From positions 957,001 through 1,021,000 of the forward strand of contig JABAKD010000025.1 of assembly GCA_012845835.1 (NCBI GenBank): DNA of 64,000 nt. Direction: 5' to 3'. Positions 1-10,927 of the stretch are shown one piece after another. The translations under genes were made by a program, and so were the position numbers. The notes under the pieces are model-generated. The model ran no database searches. It had not been told where the DNA came from and saw nothing but the letters and a program-made list of their open reading frames with translations. How positions within the stretch are numbered: the first letter of the stretch is position 1; each line of letters begins with the position of its first letter. The DNA comes from Undaria pinnatifida. Taxonomy: Eukaryota; Sar; Phaeophyceae; Laminariales; Alariaceae.

Positions 1-367
1 CCCGTCGCCACCACGTCAGCGTCACCGCTTCCCGCCGCTACTACTGCCCATCAACAAAGGCGACTCCTTCGCGCCGTCCGTGGCGCTCTTCGGTTCGAAA
101 ACATCCAGCAATGTGCGCCCACGCACCCACCGCCGACGCGGCACTGGCACCCCTGTCGACACACGTTGGTCGATATGCAGCTTGCGACATGAGCAATAGC
201 AATTGACCAGCCGTGGAAAGAAAAAAACGAATTTGCTTCTGCTTTTCACATATACACACGTCGACAAGGCCTGCATCCTCATACACTGCGCGACTAAAAT
301 ACGCCCAGCGTGGCAGTTCCCAAACTGCTGAACACGCACGAACGACCTCCAGTAAAAATTGTGAAGC
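1..367. other. Unassigned left edge
   Basis: I see no recognisable gene. There are short overlapping open frames on the minus strand (22-369 and 41-286), in different frames and without a domain I recognise. They could be the end of a gene lying to the left, but nothing supports that. Confidence 0.4.
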
Positions 368-431
368 AATGTATTAACAACCAGGTATAATTCACCAACA
401 ATGTATTAACAACCAGATATAATTCACCAAC
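368..431. repeat. 32-bp tandem duplication
   Basis: Two head-to-tail copies of a 32-bp AT-rich unit (368-399 and 400-431) differ by one base: AACCAGGTATAA against AACCAGATATAA. Confidence 0.9.
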
Positions 432-437
432 ACCATA

Positions 438-743
438 TCATAAATAAAACATAGATCTAATGTAACACGCAGTTTGCAAAGTTGAGTTTAAATCATTCAA
501 TCGGTCGTACTCACAGCTGACGTTTTTCAATTTTTTATCGGAACTGCTTGTGCTAGCGAATGCAGCATCGGCTGTCCTCACAAGCCCTCGCTTGTGTTGA
601 AGCGACTGTTCGTGAGTCTCCATGTGGATCCGGCTCAGTTGATATATTTTGCGTCCGAAATCGCGCTTGCACTTCTTGCACACCCAGTTGCCGCTGCTGG
701 TCTTCGCGGCGATTTTCCGATAGACAAAGTGCTCTGCTCGCAT
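438..743 (-). CDS. Zinc-finger-like open frame, possibly a transposon relic
   Basis: This 101-codon frame starts at an ATG (743) and contains WVCKKCKRDF followed by RIHMETH, which gives C-x2-C-x14-H-x3-H. The spacing is two residues longer than a classical C2H2 finger and resembles the degenerate zinc fingers at the N-terminus of hAT-type (BED) transposases. No catalytic domain follows. The copia element is inserted at 816, only about 70 bp upstream of the ATG, so any promoter or earlier exon would be separated from this frame. A relic of a DNA transposon or a last exon of a host zinc-finger gene are both possible. A second weak finger-like fragment lies at 55771-56290. Confidence 0.3.
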   Translation of the reverse strand: MRAEHFVYRKIAAKTSSGNWVCKKCKRDFGRKIYQLSRIHMETHEQSLQHKRGLVRTADAAFASTSSSDKKLKNVSCEYDRLNDLNSTLQTACYIRSMFYL

Positions 744-810
744 GCGAAAGGCGTGCAGGGACCAACAGGGTCGCGGAGTAACTTAGTTGGTTCGCATTTC
801 GTGCGCGTTT

Positions 811-815
811 TTTTC
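811..815. repeat. Target-site duplication, left copy (TTTTC)
   Basis: TTTTC directly precedes the 5' LTR and is repeated directly after the 3' LTR at 7328-7332. A 5-bp duplication is usual for Ty1/copia integration. Confidence 0.9.
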
Positions 816-1221
816 TGTTGGTGATAGCGTCAGTGTGTATCGGCCGAGCTGCTGTAGATCATCTGATTGGATAGTTTGAATGTTGAATTGTCACTTGTAG
901 TAAGTTGATGCTGGATATTCTGGGAATACTCTTTGTGGTACTTCGGTAGGTTGTACACAAGTACGAGCTATACAATGGACCGTAGGTGTGTGTGTCCGTA
1001 CATTGGTATATGGTACATTGAACGCTTATCCAGTAGGAAGGTTCAGGCATTGTTGCTGTAGGTCTGACTATCGGGTAGTTGCATGGCGTGATCTTGAGGG
1101 TGAGGTTGTGCGCGCCCACGAGCACCCCCACCCTGCTCACTCTACCTTGCCTACCTGTCTTAGAAGGGCAATTGCTCGATGATACAACATCTTTTCCCCA
1201 AAAGCCACGTGTTTACCAACA
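816..1221 (+). repeat. 5' LTR of copia element
   Basis: It begins TGTTGG and ends CCAACA, a perfect 6-bp inverted end with the TG...CA typical of LTRs. The same sequence recurs at 6923-7327. The strongest length difference is a single C in a run near 1125. Confidence 0.95.
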
Positions 1222-1312
1222 CGCTATAGCGTCAAAGGTGTCTACTGCTCCGTCGTCCCCTTGGACTACACTAGACTGCTGTACGAGAATGGCCTGATCA
1301 ACCTGTCTCATC
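1222..1312 (+). other. Copia 5' untranslated leader without a clear primer-binding site
   Basis: A tRNA-primed element normally has TGG plus a tRNA 3'-end complement next to the LTR. Here the LTR is followed by the palindrome CGCTATAGCG and no TGG until about 1261. The gag ATG follows at 1313. Confidence 0.5.
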
Positions 1313-4300
1313 ATGGCTGAACCGGGTACACCTGCGGGTGGCCGAGTTCAGAGTAATCCGCAGGATGTTGGTGAGAGGATGGTTTCCCTAGAGACGCAGT
1401 TGTCCCAACTTACGATTCTAATCACGTCGCTTGTTGATCAACAGAAGGAGCAAGTGGAGTCCGCTGTGTCTGCTGTCGCGCCGGGAGGCGGCGGAACAGA
1501 GTATGCTGGTGGTACGCATTCTACTGATGATGCTACTGGCAGGGCCACGGGAGGTACGGGCGGCGATACCCAAGGCCTTGTCGTGTCCAGCATGGGGGTT
1601 GGGAGTAGTCGCCTTGTTGGCTCAGGCTTGAATCCTGATGTATTCGCTGTTAATCGTTCCTCTGCGGGTGCTACAAGCTTTGGTTCAATTGGGATTGGAA
1701 GTGGCGCTGTAGGTAGCCAGTCTTTCGTTCCCGGCACTGTAGGTAGGGCTCTCGGAAGCCAGTCCTCTGTTCCTCCCGAACCTACTCCGTCGAGCAGGTG
1801 GTGGGAAAGTGTCGCCAGTGGAGACAATCTGATTCCTGGGGCCGGCATTACTGATACAGGAGAGAAGTTGGGTGGGGGTCCTTTCAAAGTTCCCAAGGCT
1901 CCTGTTTTCGATGGGACAGACGTGTATTACCCCTCATGGTCGCAGAATTTTCTGCTAAGTGCCCGGGACAACAATCTGTATGAGGCGTTTGTTTCCGAGA
2001 CTGAGATTCCGATTGCTGAAATTGGTTTCGACTTGACCCCCTGGGTAGAGAAAGGATTCAGTGTGGGTGTGCTGCGTCAGGCTGAGATGGCATGGTGGTT
2101 TCTGTTCGACTGCTTGCAGAAGGATAGTCTGAAAACTATGGTTCGCCACTCTGGTTCTTCCAGCAAGGGCTTTCGAGCGCTGAAAGATCATTTTCTGTCG
2201 TTGAGCCAGAGTCAGATTCGTGTGCAGGAAGAGAAACTCAAATCACTGCGCATGCGTTCGAATGAGAATGCCTCGATCTTCTTTGCATCTGTGAGAGAGA
2301 CGCTTGGTGTGCTTCAAATGCTGGAAGTCAAGAAAGATGACAGAGAGGTGTGCAACCTGATGCTCGAAGGGCTGTCGCATGAATATAAGACTCTGCGTGA
2401 AACTCTCGTGGTGTCCTGCCCGAATGACCCGTCGTTCATAGAGACTAAAGTGCGTGAACGGTACCTCGACTTGCAGACACAAGGTGGTCCGAGGAAACAC
2501 AGTGTTACTCTGATGTCTAGGCCTGAGAAGAAGAGTGCGAAGAAGGAGAACTACAAGTCAAGGTCTAACTCCGAGTCTGATTCATCTAAGAAAACGGCGT
2601 TTCAAGGGAAATGTTTCAAGTGTGGGGAGGTCGGTCACGTGAAGAAGGGCTGCCTGGCTCGTGCGATCGCTCATCCCTCCCAGACCGGATCATCCAAGGA
2701 CGCCAAGGATGAAAACGGTGAGATATCTGAGTTGTTAGTGCTTCTGTTTCAAACTGACTCGGACCTGAGGGATACCTGGAATGATACCAAGGTGGTTCTG
2801 TCCCAAAATCTCTCAAACGATTGGAATGATGACACGTATCTTGCATCGTGGTATGACTCTGTACTGGTGAATTGGGTGAATTGTTATGGTGCTGATATTC
2901 CAACGCTGTATAGTGAAGTGGCGGACAGGATAAGGAACTATGTCGGTAGTGATCGTGTTATTCGTGATTCTATTCGTGAGTATGCCACTCTCACCAAGAA
3001 GAGGTGTTTCGAAGATTGGTATGCAGACACAGGTACCGCTTTCCACATGACAGATTCTCTCTCGTGTATGAAGGATGTGAAGCCTTGCCACAAGAATGTA
3101 AAGGGAATTGGTGGCGTGACTTGTGAGGTAGCTCTTTCAGGACCTCTGGAATTGGTGTTCGTGCCTGCTGACAACGAGTTTTTGGTAGAGTTGAAAAATG
3201 TGCTGTACTGTCCCAAATTGGGGTACAACCTTTTTCCCCCCAGCGCAGAATTTGATGGCGAGTCATGGAATGGCCTTGGTGGTCCTCGTGGTGTGATGAC
3301 TGCTTTCCACGGACATGTGACTTTTGAGAATTTCGATGGCATGCTTGTTGCGACTGCGTATCGTGTGGGTGATGACTCTATTGGATCCGTGTTGGCTGCC
3401 CTCACTCCTTCAAACCCGAAGCACGAAACGAGAATAGATGTGAATGACTTTCATAACATTTATGCTCACTCACATGAAGGCTTGCTTCGTACTATTGCAA
3501 AACGACTGGGTATCAAGTTGACTGGTACCCTAGAAGCTTGTACGGGATGTTCGATGTCGAAGGCAATTAGAAAAGTGATTGCTCGTGAAACTAAATGTAG
3601 ATCGGATAAAAAGTTAGGGAGAGTTTATGTTGACCTGGGAGGGAAGAAGGCCGTTGTGTCCATAGGGGGAAAGTATTACCCCATGATTGTGAAGGATGAT
3701 TTCACACGGCGGGCATGGATCTATTTCCTGAGAAGTAAATCAGACGCTGCGAGTGCTTTCCGGAGCTTTCTTGCTAGTGTGCGTGCTGATGGAATCCCAT
3801 CATTGGTTGAGATTGTTAGATCTGACAATGGAGGTGAGTTTTCAGTGGAGAATCTGCATTTGTGTGCAATGAGCTCGTGATTAATCAAGAGTTCACCCCA
3901 GCTTACAGTCCTCAATACAACGGTGTTGCAGAGCGTGGCTTGGGATTGATAGAGGAGGCCGCAATGGCGGCTCGTGTTCAGGCGAAAGTTCTTTTTGGGC
4001 ATGGACAGTTACCTAAGACTGACAGACTCTGGGCTGAGGCAATGCACTGGGCTTGCGAGGCACTTAATCACACGGCTTGTTCTGCTAACACCGATTCCAA
4101 GTCGCCGAATAAAATGTGGTATGGGGAAGCTCGTCCTGTTAAACCTACCAATTTTTGAAACCGGCGTACTGCAAGTGGCAGCGACCGTCTAAGCTGTTTC
4201 CGAAGGGTGAGAGTTGCTTTTATGTCGGTCCTTCGAGAGACCACCCGCGTGATTGTCTTGGAGTACTTACGAGGGCTGGGACTATTCAGGAAACGAGGGA

Positions 4301-6900
4301 TGTAACGTGAGAGGCGTTGCCGTCACAACTCCCTCCACTGCAACCTTCGTTGCCGATAGAGATCGCGGAGGAGGGAGGGGAGGAAAGTGACAACGACGTA
4401 CAAGCCGAGGTATGGCCGCTTGTAGGGAGGGAAGTTGCCCACACACTGTTGCGAAATAACGCGGCAGTGGTCCCCTTTGGAAGTGGCAGCGACCGTCTAA
4501 GCTGTTTCCAAAGGGTGAGAGTTGCTTTTAAGTCGGTCCTTCGAGAGACCACCCGCGTGATTGTCTTGGAGTACTTACGAGGGCTGGGACTATTCAGGAA
4601 ACGGGGGATGTAACGTGGGAGGCGTTGTCGTCACAACTCCCTCCACTGCAACCTCCGTTGCCGATAGAGATCGCGGAGGAGGGAGGGGAGGAAAGTGACA
4701 ACGATGTAGAAGCCGAGGTATGGCCGCTTGTAGGGAGGGAAGTTGCCCACAAACTGTTGCGAAATAACGCGGCAGTGGTCCCCTCTGGTGCAGCAACGAA
4801 CGAGGTAGTGGTCCCCCCTGGTGAAGGAGTCGATGTGGTTGAAAGTGTTGACGCAGAGAGTGCAGGTCGATCGCCGTCCGCCCCCTCTGTGCCATCTTCG
4901 CCCGTTCCCTCTGTGTCGTCTCCAGCACCTGAGTTCACCGATGGTGAGGGGCAGGGAGGGCAAGATGTGGGGGAACTAGAGTCGGCGGGTCCTGAAGAGC
5001 AGGATACATAGTCTGTTGGGCCGGGAGGGCAGGAGGCAGAGGCAGAGGCATCTCCTCCAGTTGCTTGTCGTCCGCGGCATGTAGCTGAGCTAGCTGATTT
5101 CAACAACCCTGCGCGTGAGAATGATGAAGTAAGAGAAGGTAGAACTCGCGCGCAAACCCGTGCAGTTAACCAGCAGAATGTATCTGGCCTTGTGGCCACT
5201 CTAGGGCCCGTCTGCGCAACAGAGACAATATATGCTCTGTTAGCGGAGCAGAGAGCAGGTGACGCAGTGGAATTTCCGAAAGAACTAGTGCAGGACGTAG
5301 AGTCTGAGCCTGATAGCTATCAAGAAGCCCGGCAATCGAAGTACGCCACGATTTGGGATGGAGCTATGTCTGCAGAAGTTGAAGGCTTGATAAGGGCAGG
5401 AACGTTCACGTTAGCCGGAAAGATCCCAATAGGCTGTAACGTGATAGATGCTAGATGGGTTTTTAAATGGAAAGCAGACAAAACAGGAAAGATAGTGAAG
5501 GCCAAGGCTAGGCTTGTCGCGAAGGGCTTCAGGCAGAATTATGGTGTAGACTATCTTGAGACTTTCTCGCCTACTGCAAATCCTGCATCAATTCGATTGT
5601 TGGTAGCATTGGCGTGCAAGTATGATTTGGAATTACTCCACTGGGACATTGAGCAGGCGTTTGTTCAGTCGAAGTTGGATCACGAGTTGTTCATGAAGTT
5701 GCCTCCTGGCTGTGGTTCGATGTCAGGAAAGGTTGTCCGTCTGAACAAGAGTTTGTACGGATTGAAGCAGGCATCTAGAACATTTTACACAAGAGGCTAG
5801 TATCGGATCTAAAGAGGATTGGTTTCGAGCAGTCTCTGTGTGACCCCTGTTTGCTGCGTTTCATGATGGGAAACGAGGTGATAGGGATAGTCGCGATTCA
5901 CGTGGATGACATGCTGTATGCAGGAACTAAGAGTCTTGCCAAGGTGGTTGTAGAAGCTCTAGGCGATTCTGTTCCTACGAAGAGTTTGGGTGAGGTCAAG
6001 TTCTTTCTTGGTTGCGCATTTATTCGCGACCGCGAGGCTGGCACGATTGAGATTTCTCAGGAGAGTTACATCAGGAATGTGCTTGAGAGAATAAAAATTT
6101 ATCGCACCAGCCCGATCCCTGCTTCCCCTGCTAACGATAACAGGTCCGTGATGGAGGATGAGGAGGCAGGAGATGTGCCGTTCCGTGAGGTAGTGGGGTG
6201 CCTGATGCGAGTCGCCAATGGGACGAGGCCCGACATCTCGAATGCTGTGCGGGCGGTGGCGAGGCACTCTCATGAGCCAAAGAAAAGAGACTGGAAGGCA
6301 GCTCAGAAGATTCTGAACTATCTTCTGGAAACGGCACATCTAACTCTGAAGTACAAGAGAGACAGTACGGTTGATGACGTAGGCACGTTGGTGTACGTAG
6401 ATGCAGACTTTGCCAGCAAGGCCACTGACCGTAGATCAGTTTCGGGAAAACTAGTTATTGTGGCTGCCTGTCTTGTAGCTTGGCGTTCTTGGACGCAATG
6501 CGTTTCGCAGTCGACTTCTGAGGCAGAGTATCCTGCGATGGGCGATGGTGTGAAGAAGCCTCTGTTTGTGAACGGAATGCTTCAGTTCTTGAGGCCTAGT
6601 GTAGAGCCTCGTAAAATTGACGTCCTTGAGGACAACGAGGGAGCGATTGCGCTTGCAGAGAATCCGCTTAGCTCGAGCAGAAGAAAGCACACCGACGTGA
6701 GGCACCACTTTCTAAGAAATCTGACCGAGGAGCGTGTGATCGAGATCACGCATGTTCCCAGCGAAAAACAACATGCGGACATCCTCACGAAGGCTCTGCC
6801 GAGAAGAGTTTTGAAGTTCACCGTGACTTTGCATTGGGCTCTAGGAAGTAGGAGTCACAAATATTTTTGTTTGTCATACTGCATGTTGTGGGTCTGGTAG
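1313..6900 (+). pseudogene. Copia gag-pol polyprotein, broken by frameshifts and stops
   Basis: The first open stretch, 1313-3880 (855 codons), holds a Ser/Gly/Thr-rich N-terminus, a UBN2-like gag domain (about residues 190-390), a CX2CX4HX4C zinc knuckle (434-447), a protease with WYADTGTAFHMT (from 569), an integrase HHCC finger (from about 714) and the DNGGEF integrase motif near 838. Reading then shifts frame at about 3850-3866 and continues through NGVAER with the integrase Glu to 4158. It shifts again at a T-run (4152-4156), then runs through a duplicated, stop-bearing spacer. The RVT_2 reverse transcriptase starts around 5190 (WVFKWK, KARLVAKGF, DIEQAF, LYGLKQA), with an in-frame TAG at 5009-5011 just before it. 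A further shift at about 5790 leads to the catalytic HVDDM at about 5900 and RNase H (DADFASKATDRRS, SEAEY, KHTDVRHHFLR) up to 6900. Confidence 0.93.
4173..4788 (+). repeat. 308-bp tandem duplication inside copia pol
   Basis: Copies at 4173-4480 and 4481-4788 are head to tail and nearly identical. The unit covers the end of integrase and a Glu/Asp-rich linker. Since 308 is not a multiple of three, the duplication itself breaks the frame. Each copy also carries its own stop: TGA in place of TGG near 4307 in the first, TAA in place of TAT near 4528 in the second. Confidence 0.93.
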
Positions 6901-6909
6901 ATATAACAG

Positions 6910-6922
6910 CCTCTAGGGAGGG
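6910..6922 (+). other. Polypurine tract of copia element
   Basis: The purine-rich stretch CCTCTAGGGAGGG abuts the 3' LTR. In LTR elements this site primes plus-strand DNA synthesis. Confidence 0.75.
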
Positions 6923-7327
6923 TGTTGGTGATAGCGTCAGTGTGTATCAGCCGAGCTGCTGTAGATCATCTGATTGGATAGTTTGAATGTTGAATTGTCA
7001 ATTGTAGTAAGTTGATGCTGGATATTCTGGGAATACTCTTTGTGGTACTTCGGTAGGTTGTACACAAGTACGAGCTATACAATGGACCGTAGGTGTGTGT
7101 GTCGGTACATTGGTATGTGGTACATTGGACACTTATCCAGTAGGAAGGTTCAGGCATTGTTGCTGTAGGTCTGACTATCGGGTAGTTGCATGGCGTGATC
7201 CTGAGGGTGAGGTTGTGCGCGCCCACGAGCGCCCCACCCTGCTCACTCCACCTTGCCTACCTGTCTTAGAAGGGCAATTGCTCGATGATACAACATCTTT
7301 TCCCCAGAAGCCACGAGTTTACCAACA
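6923..7327 (+). repeat. 3' LTR of copia element
   Basis: Matches 816-1221 over its whole length and shares TGTTGG...CCAACA ends. It is followed directly by the second TTTTC duplication (7328-7332). Confidence 0.95.
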
Positions 7328-8086
7328 TTTTCTTGGCTATTTTGATCATGCGGCTAAGGCTTATGGTATTGCTGCTCTGCTGCCGCAGAAGCTGCTGCTG
7401 CTGCTGCTGCCAAGGCTAGGATTTCTGCTACTGCTGATGTTGTCAGCTATTAAGGAGGAGGCAGCACGACACACACACTGCTTGATGGTGAGCACTTTTA
7501 CATATGATAAACCAGAGTTTTGTGTTTTCAGGGCTTGCCGCTGCTGCTGCTGCTGCGAGGTACACGATACCCTCCAATACCACAATACAGCCCTCATGCC
7601 TCTCCACTCACTCTCTGTGCTGTGCCGAACACTCATGCTCAATGGCCTGGCCCTCGTCCATTCCTGAACCGTCATCGAAGTTGGCCCCGTAGCAGCTAAT
7701 GAAGTCCTCGCCATCGGCTGGCTTTCCGCAGACGCTTTATGGCCAAGCTGTCTTGTCGAAGGAGGGTTGTAGCAGGGGTCCCTTCACCGTGGAAGCTGTG
7801 CTCGTTGCGGCCACTCTCTCTTGCTCCCTCCCTTTCCCTCCGTTGCTCTGCGCTGTGCGTAGCTGGTACGCCGGCTGCTGCTGCGCGACCAGGGGGCTGC
7901 GTGTCTGCTCTATAGTAAGTTTAGGTACGTAGATGTCGATTTTTGTTTGTTTCATGCGCCCTTGCCCCGACCGATCAAAACAGCTAGGTTACGAATGTCT
8001 GGCTCGCGAAAGACCCTTGCATGATCAGCATTCAAACTAAACGAACGGATGCTGCCTAGCTAGGCCTACCCCAATGTATTTAAACT
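7328..8086. other. Unassigned spacer with CTG runs
   Basis: Contains a short CTG run at about 7384-7412 and a smaller one near 7541-7556. Overlapping open frames of up to 190 codons exist on both strands, but they are driven by the CTG repeats and show no domain. Confidence 0.4.
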
Positions 8087-8880
<794 letters not shown>

Positions 8881-8918
8881 CTGTTTGTTGTGATTCAAAG
8901 TTTAAATAGTCTATACCA

Positions 8919-9405
8919 CACCTTGAACAGAAGCTTATACGCTGAGTCTGCTTGATTGACTACGTGCCTCGCGCTCGCATGTTAGCAACTACGAACACGG
9001 CCGAGCTCGACTCGGCCAGGTGTTTTTCAAGGCCACTGTATCTAAATGTTACGAACAATTCGCCCGCGTTGGTCTGATTGGCACTGACTGGCAGACTTCT
9101 TCCGAACGTGCAAAACACGCCGTTTCTCATGCCTCGATAGTTCCCCCGATTCCAAAGAACAGAAAACACACTCCATAATATCCCACCTTGAACAGAAGAA
9201 CCTGTCACGCTGACCCTGCTTGACTACGTGCTTCGCTCGCATGTCAGCAGCTACGAACTGGGAAAGGTGTGCCTCAAGGATATCCAATCGTTATGTACAA
9301 TTAACCCGCGTTGGTCTGAGTGGCACAGGCGGAGTTCCTCGGTACGTGTACAGAGCAAGCACCCATTTTCTCGCGCCTCGATAGTTCCCCCGACCCCAAA
9401 AACTG
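8919..9405. repeat. Diverged ~265-bp tandem repeat
   Basis: Unit 1 (about 8919-9183) and unit 2 (about 9184-9405) both begin CACCTTGAACAGAAG. They share GACTACGTGC, the CGCTCGCATGT block, CCGCGTTGGTCTGA and GCCTCGATAGTTCCCCCGA in the same order. Both have several small indels. Confidence 0.85.
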
Positions 9406-9825
9406 GAACTATTATGAGACCAGCTATTTGTTATTACTCGCATGGAAAATTGCTTTTGGGCCCTCACGGTTATGAGATTTTTACGTGATTTACTCAGCGG
9501 GACGACCAAAAACACCAGGTAGGTCATTAGACGCTTCAGAATGCTCCGCATCATTTTCCGAGAGCTTTCTGACGCACCCCTTAGTTTCTCCAGACTCTTT
9601 TAATTTGCCAGTTCTGACGACCTCATGATTTTTTGCCGTATATCCTCCAAAATCCGTTACTTTTGGGCCTATTATTATTAGTGACAATTATTATCTATGT
9701 AGATTATATAGGCCTATCTATGTCGCCGGTGACGATGTACGTGCCAGATCTAGAAAATAAAGGCAAATGGCAAAACAAGACCTACCAATTCAACATACAA
9801 CCACTTTCCAAAAATCAGAAGCCAC
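9406..9825. other. Unassigned spacer
   Basis: AT-rich sequence between the tandem repeat and the inverted-repeat element. I see no gene or structured repeat. Confidence 0.4.
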
Positions 9826-9828
9826 AAT

Positions 9829-10924
9829 AGACACTTATAAAACTCAGAGGAGTGCGATATTTCGGATCTTCAACCCAAATTCTCCATCGCGATTTGCGAT
9901 TTCGCAAACCACCCGATATAAAACTCAAAATCGCCTTTTCTTCCAGGAGTACGTGAGATATAAAACTCGGGTTATGTGCCAAGATACGAACAAATTCGGT
10001 GACAATCCCGTAGCCCTCGGTCAGCTCCTCACTCCTCACAACACACAGCACACCGCTGGTCGAAGGACGTGGCTGCTGCTGCTGCTGTAGCTGCTGCTCC
10101 CGGTAGCTCGGCCAGCATCAGCGCCTGCATCTATCATGAGTTTGGCTCTTGGCATGAACGATGCCGCAGCGCAGACACGGCTCGCGCTCGTGGTGAGACA
10201 CATTGTCAAAGCTTGTGCCTACGCGACGCTGGCGGGCATCGGTATCTCGCTACTCCCACGACGTAAAATCTACAGCAGTAGTAGTGCTCGTTAGATCTCT
10301 CAGCTTCCGGCTGATGTTGCCGTGGGTAGAGCCCACACCAGAACCCATGGCATCAGCGACGGCATTGAAATGTTGCGGCTGCCATGTGTTGCCTCCTCCC
10401 CTCTGTGCGTCCTTCGCGCCAACCGCTACCCGCTTGTTGCCGGGTTGGGGGCATACCTCTACTCCGTCACAAATAATCCGTCCATGGGTAGAGCACTGGA
10501 TGTTGTGGTGGTGCCTCTGAATCCGGGCATCTCGGGCATGCGCCCCTCCCCAGCCACGGGAGCACCAACCTGCTGTGTGTATTCAACCCCGTCCCCGCGG
10601 CCATCGCTGCTGTTGTTGTTCATGTTGTCGCGGTGACGATCGGATGGTATCGTGGAGAAGCAAGCCTCGTGTGGGTAGGTACGTGTTTTCCGGGGCGTGT
10701 CCAAGCCTGTCTGTCAGTAATTCTGGCTCTACTCAACAAAAAAGAACATTAAAAATCGCGATGGGGAAAAAAAGCCCTGTGCGATTTTTCGCACTTGGGT
10801 TGTGTTTTGCGGACCACAGGTCGCGAAAATATCGCAATTTCCGGCACGCGTATAAAACTCCAGGTGCGCATAATTTGGCTCTAAACACCCAAAATCGCGA
10901 TTTTTTTGAGTTTTATAAGTGTCT
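9829..10924. mobile_element. 1.1-kb terminal-inverted-repeat DNA element, non-autonomous (PIF/Harbinger-like ends)
   Basis: The left end AGACACTTATAAAACTCA is found reverse-complemented at the right end (10907-10924). Flanking AAT is duplicated at 9826-9828 and 10925-10927, a 3-bp target duplication as in PIF/Harbinger elements. A TA duplication one base inward is an alternative reading and would suggest Tc1/mariner. Extra copies of the core ATAAAACTC lie just inside the ends (near 9918, 9960 and 10852), the usual layout of subterminal transposase sites. Runs of CGCGATTT/AAATCGCG are also enriched at both ends. No transposase domain is recognisable inside. Confidence 0.75.
10137..10292 (+). 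CDS. Small open frame inside the inverted-repeat element
   Basis: From the ATG at about 10137 a frame of roughly 50 codons begins MSLALGMNDAAAQTRL and contains a hydrophobic stretch, then PRRKIYSSSSAR before a stop. It could be the N-terminus of a captured gene or of a lost transposase. I do not recognise it, and its real use is doubtful. Confidence 0.2.
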
Positions 10925-10927
10925 AAT

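Larger units (their letters stand above)
816..7327 (+). mobile_element. Ty1/copia LTR retrotransposon, full length, decayed
   Basis: A 6.5-kb element bounded by two LTRs of about 406 and 405 bp and flanked by the 5-bp duplication TTTTC. The internal order is gag, CCHC zinc knuckle, aspartic protease, integrase, reverse transcriptase, RNase H. Integrase before RT is the defining order of Ty1/copia (Pseudoviridae). A polypurine tract sits directly before the 3' LTR. The coding region is broken by several frameshifts and stops, so this copy cannot encode an intact polyprotein. By eye the LTRs differ at about 11 positions plus one 1-base gap, roughly 97% identity, so the insertion is fairly recent in spite of the coding decay. 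Confidence 0.95.

Noticed and set aside
1438-1896. 152-codon minus-strand frame across gag
   Set aside because: It is the antisense shadow of the Ser/Gly/Thr-rich gag N-terminus of the copia element.
4594-5199. 201-codon minus-strand Ser/Pro-rich frame
   Set aside because: Antisense shadow of the Glu-rich linker of copia pol; the plus strand has clear domain context.
9828-10925. Tc1/mariner assignment from flanking TA
   Set aside because: TA and AAT readings are both possible, but the 3-bp reading also fits the second element (ACT), which carries a Harbinger-like fragment. TA is kept as an alternative only.
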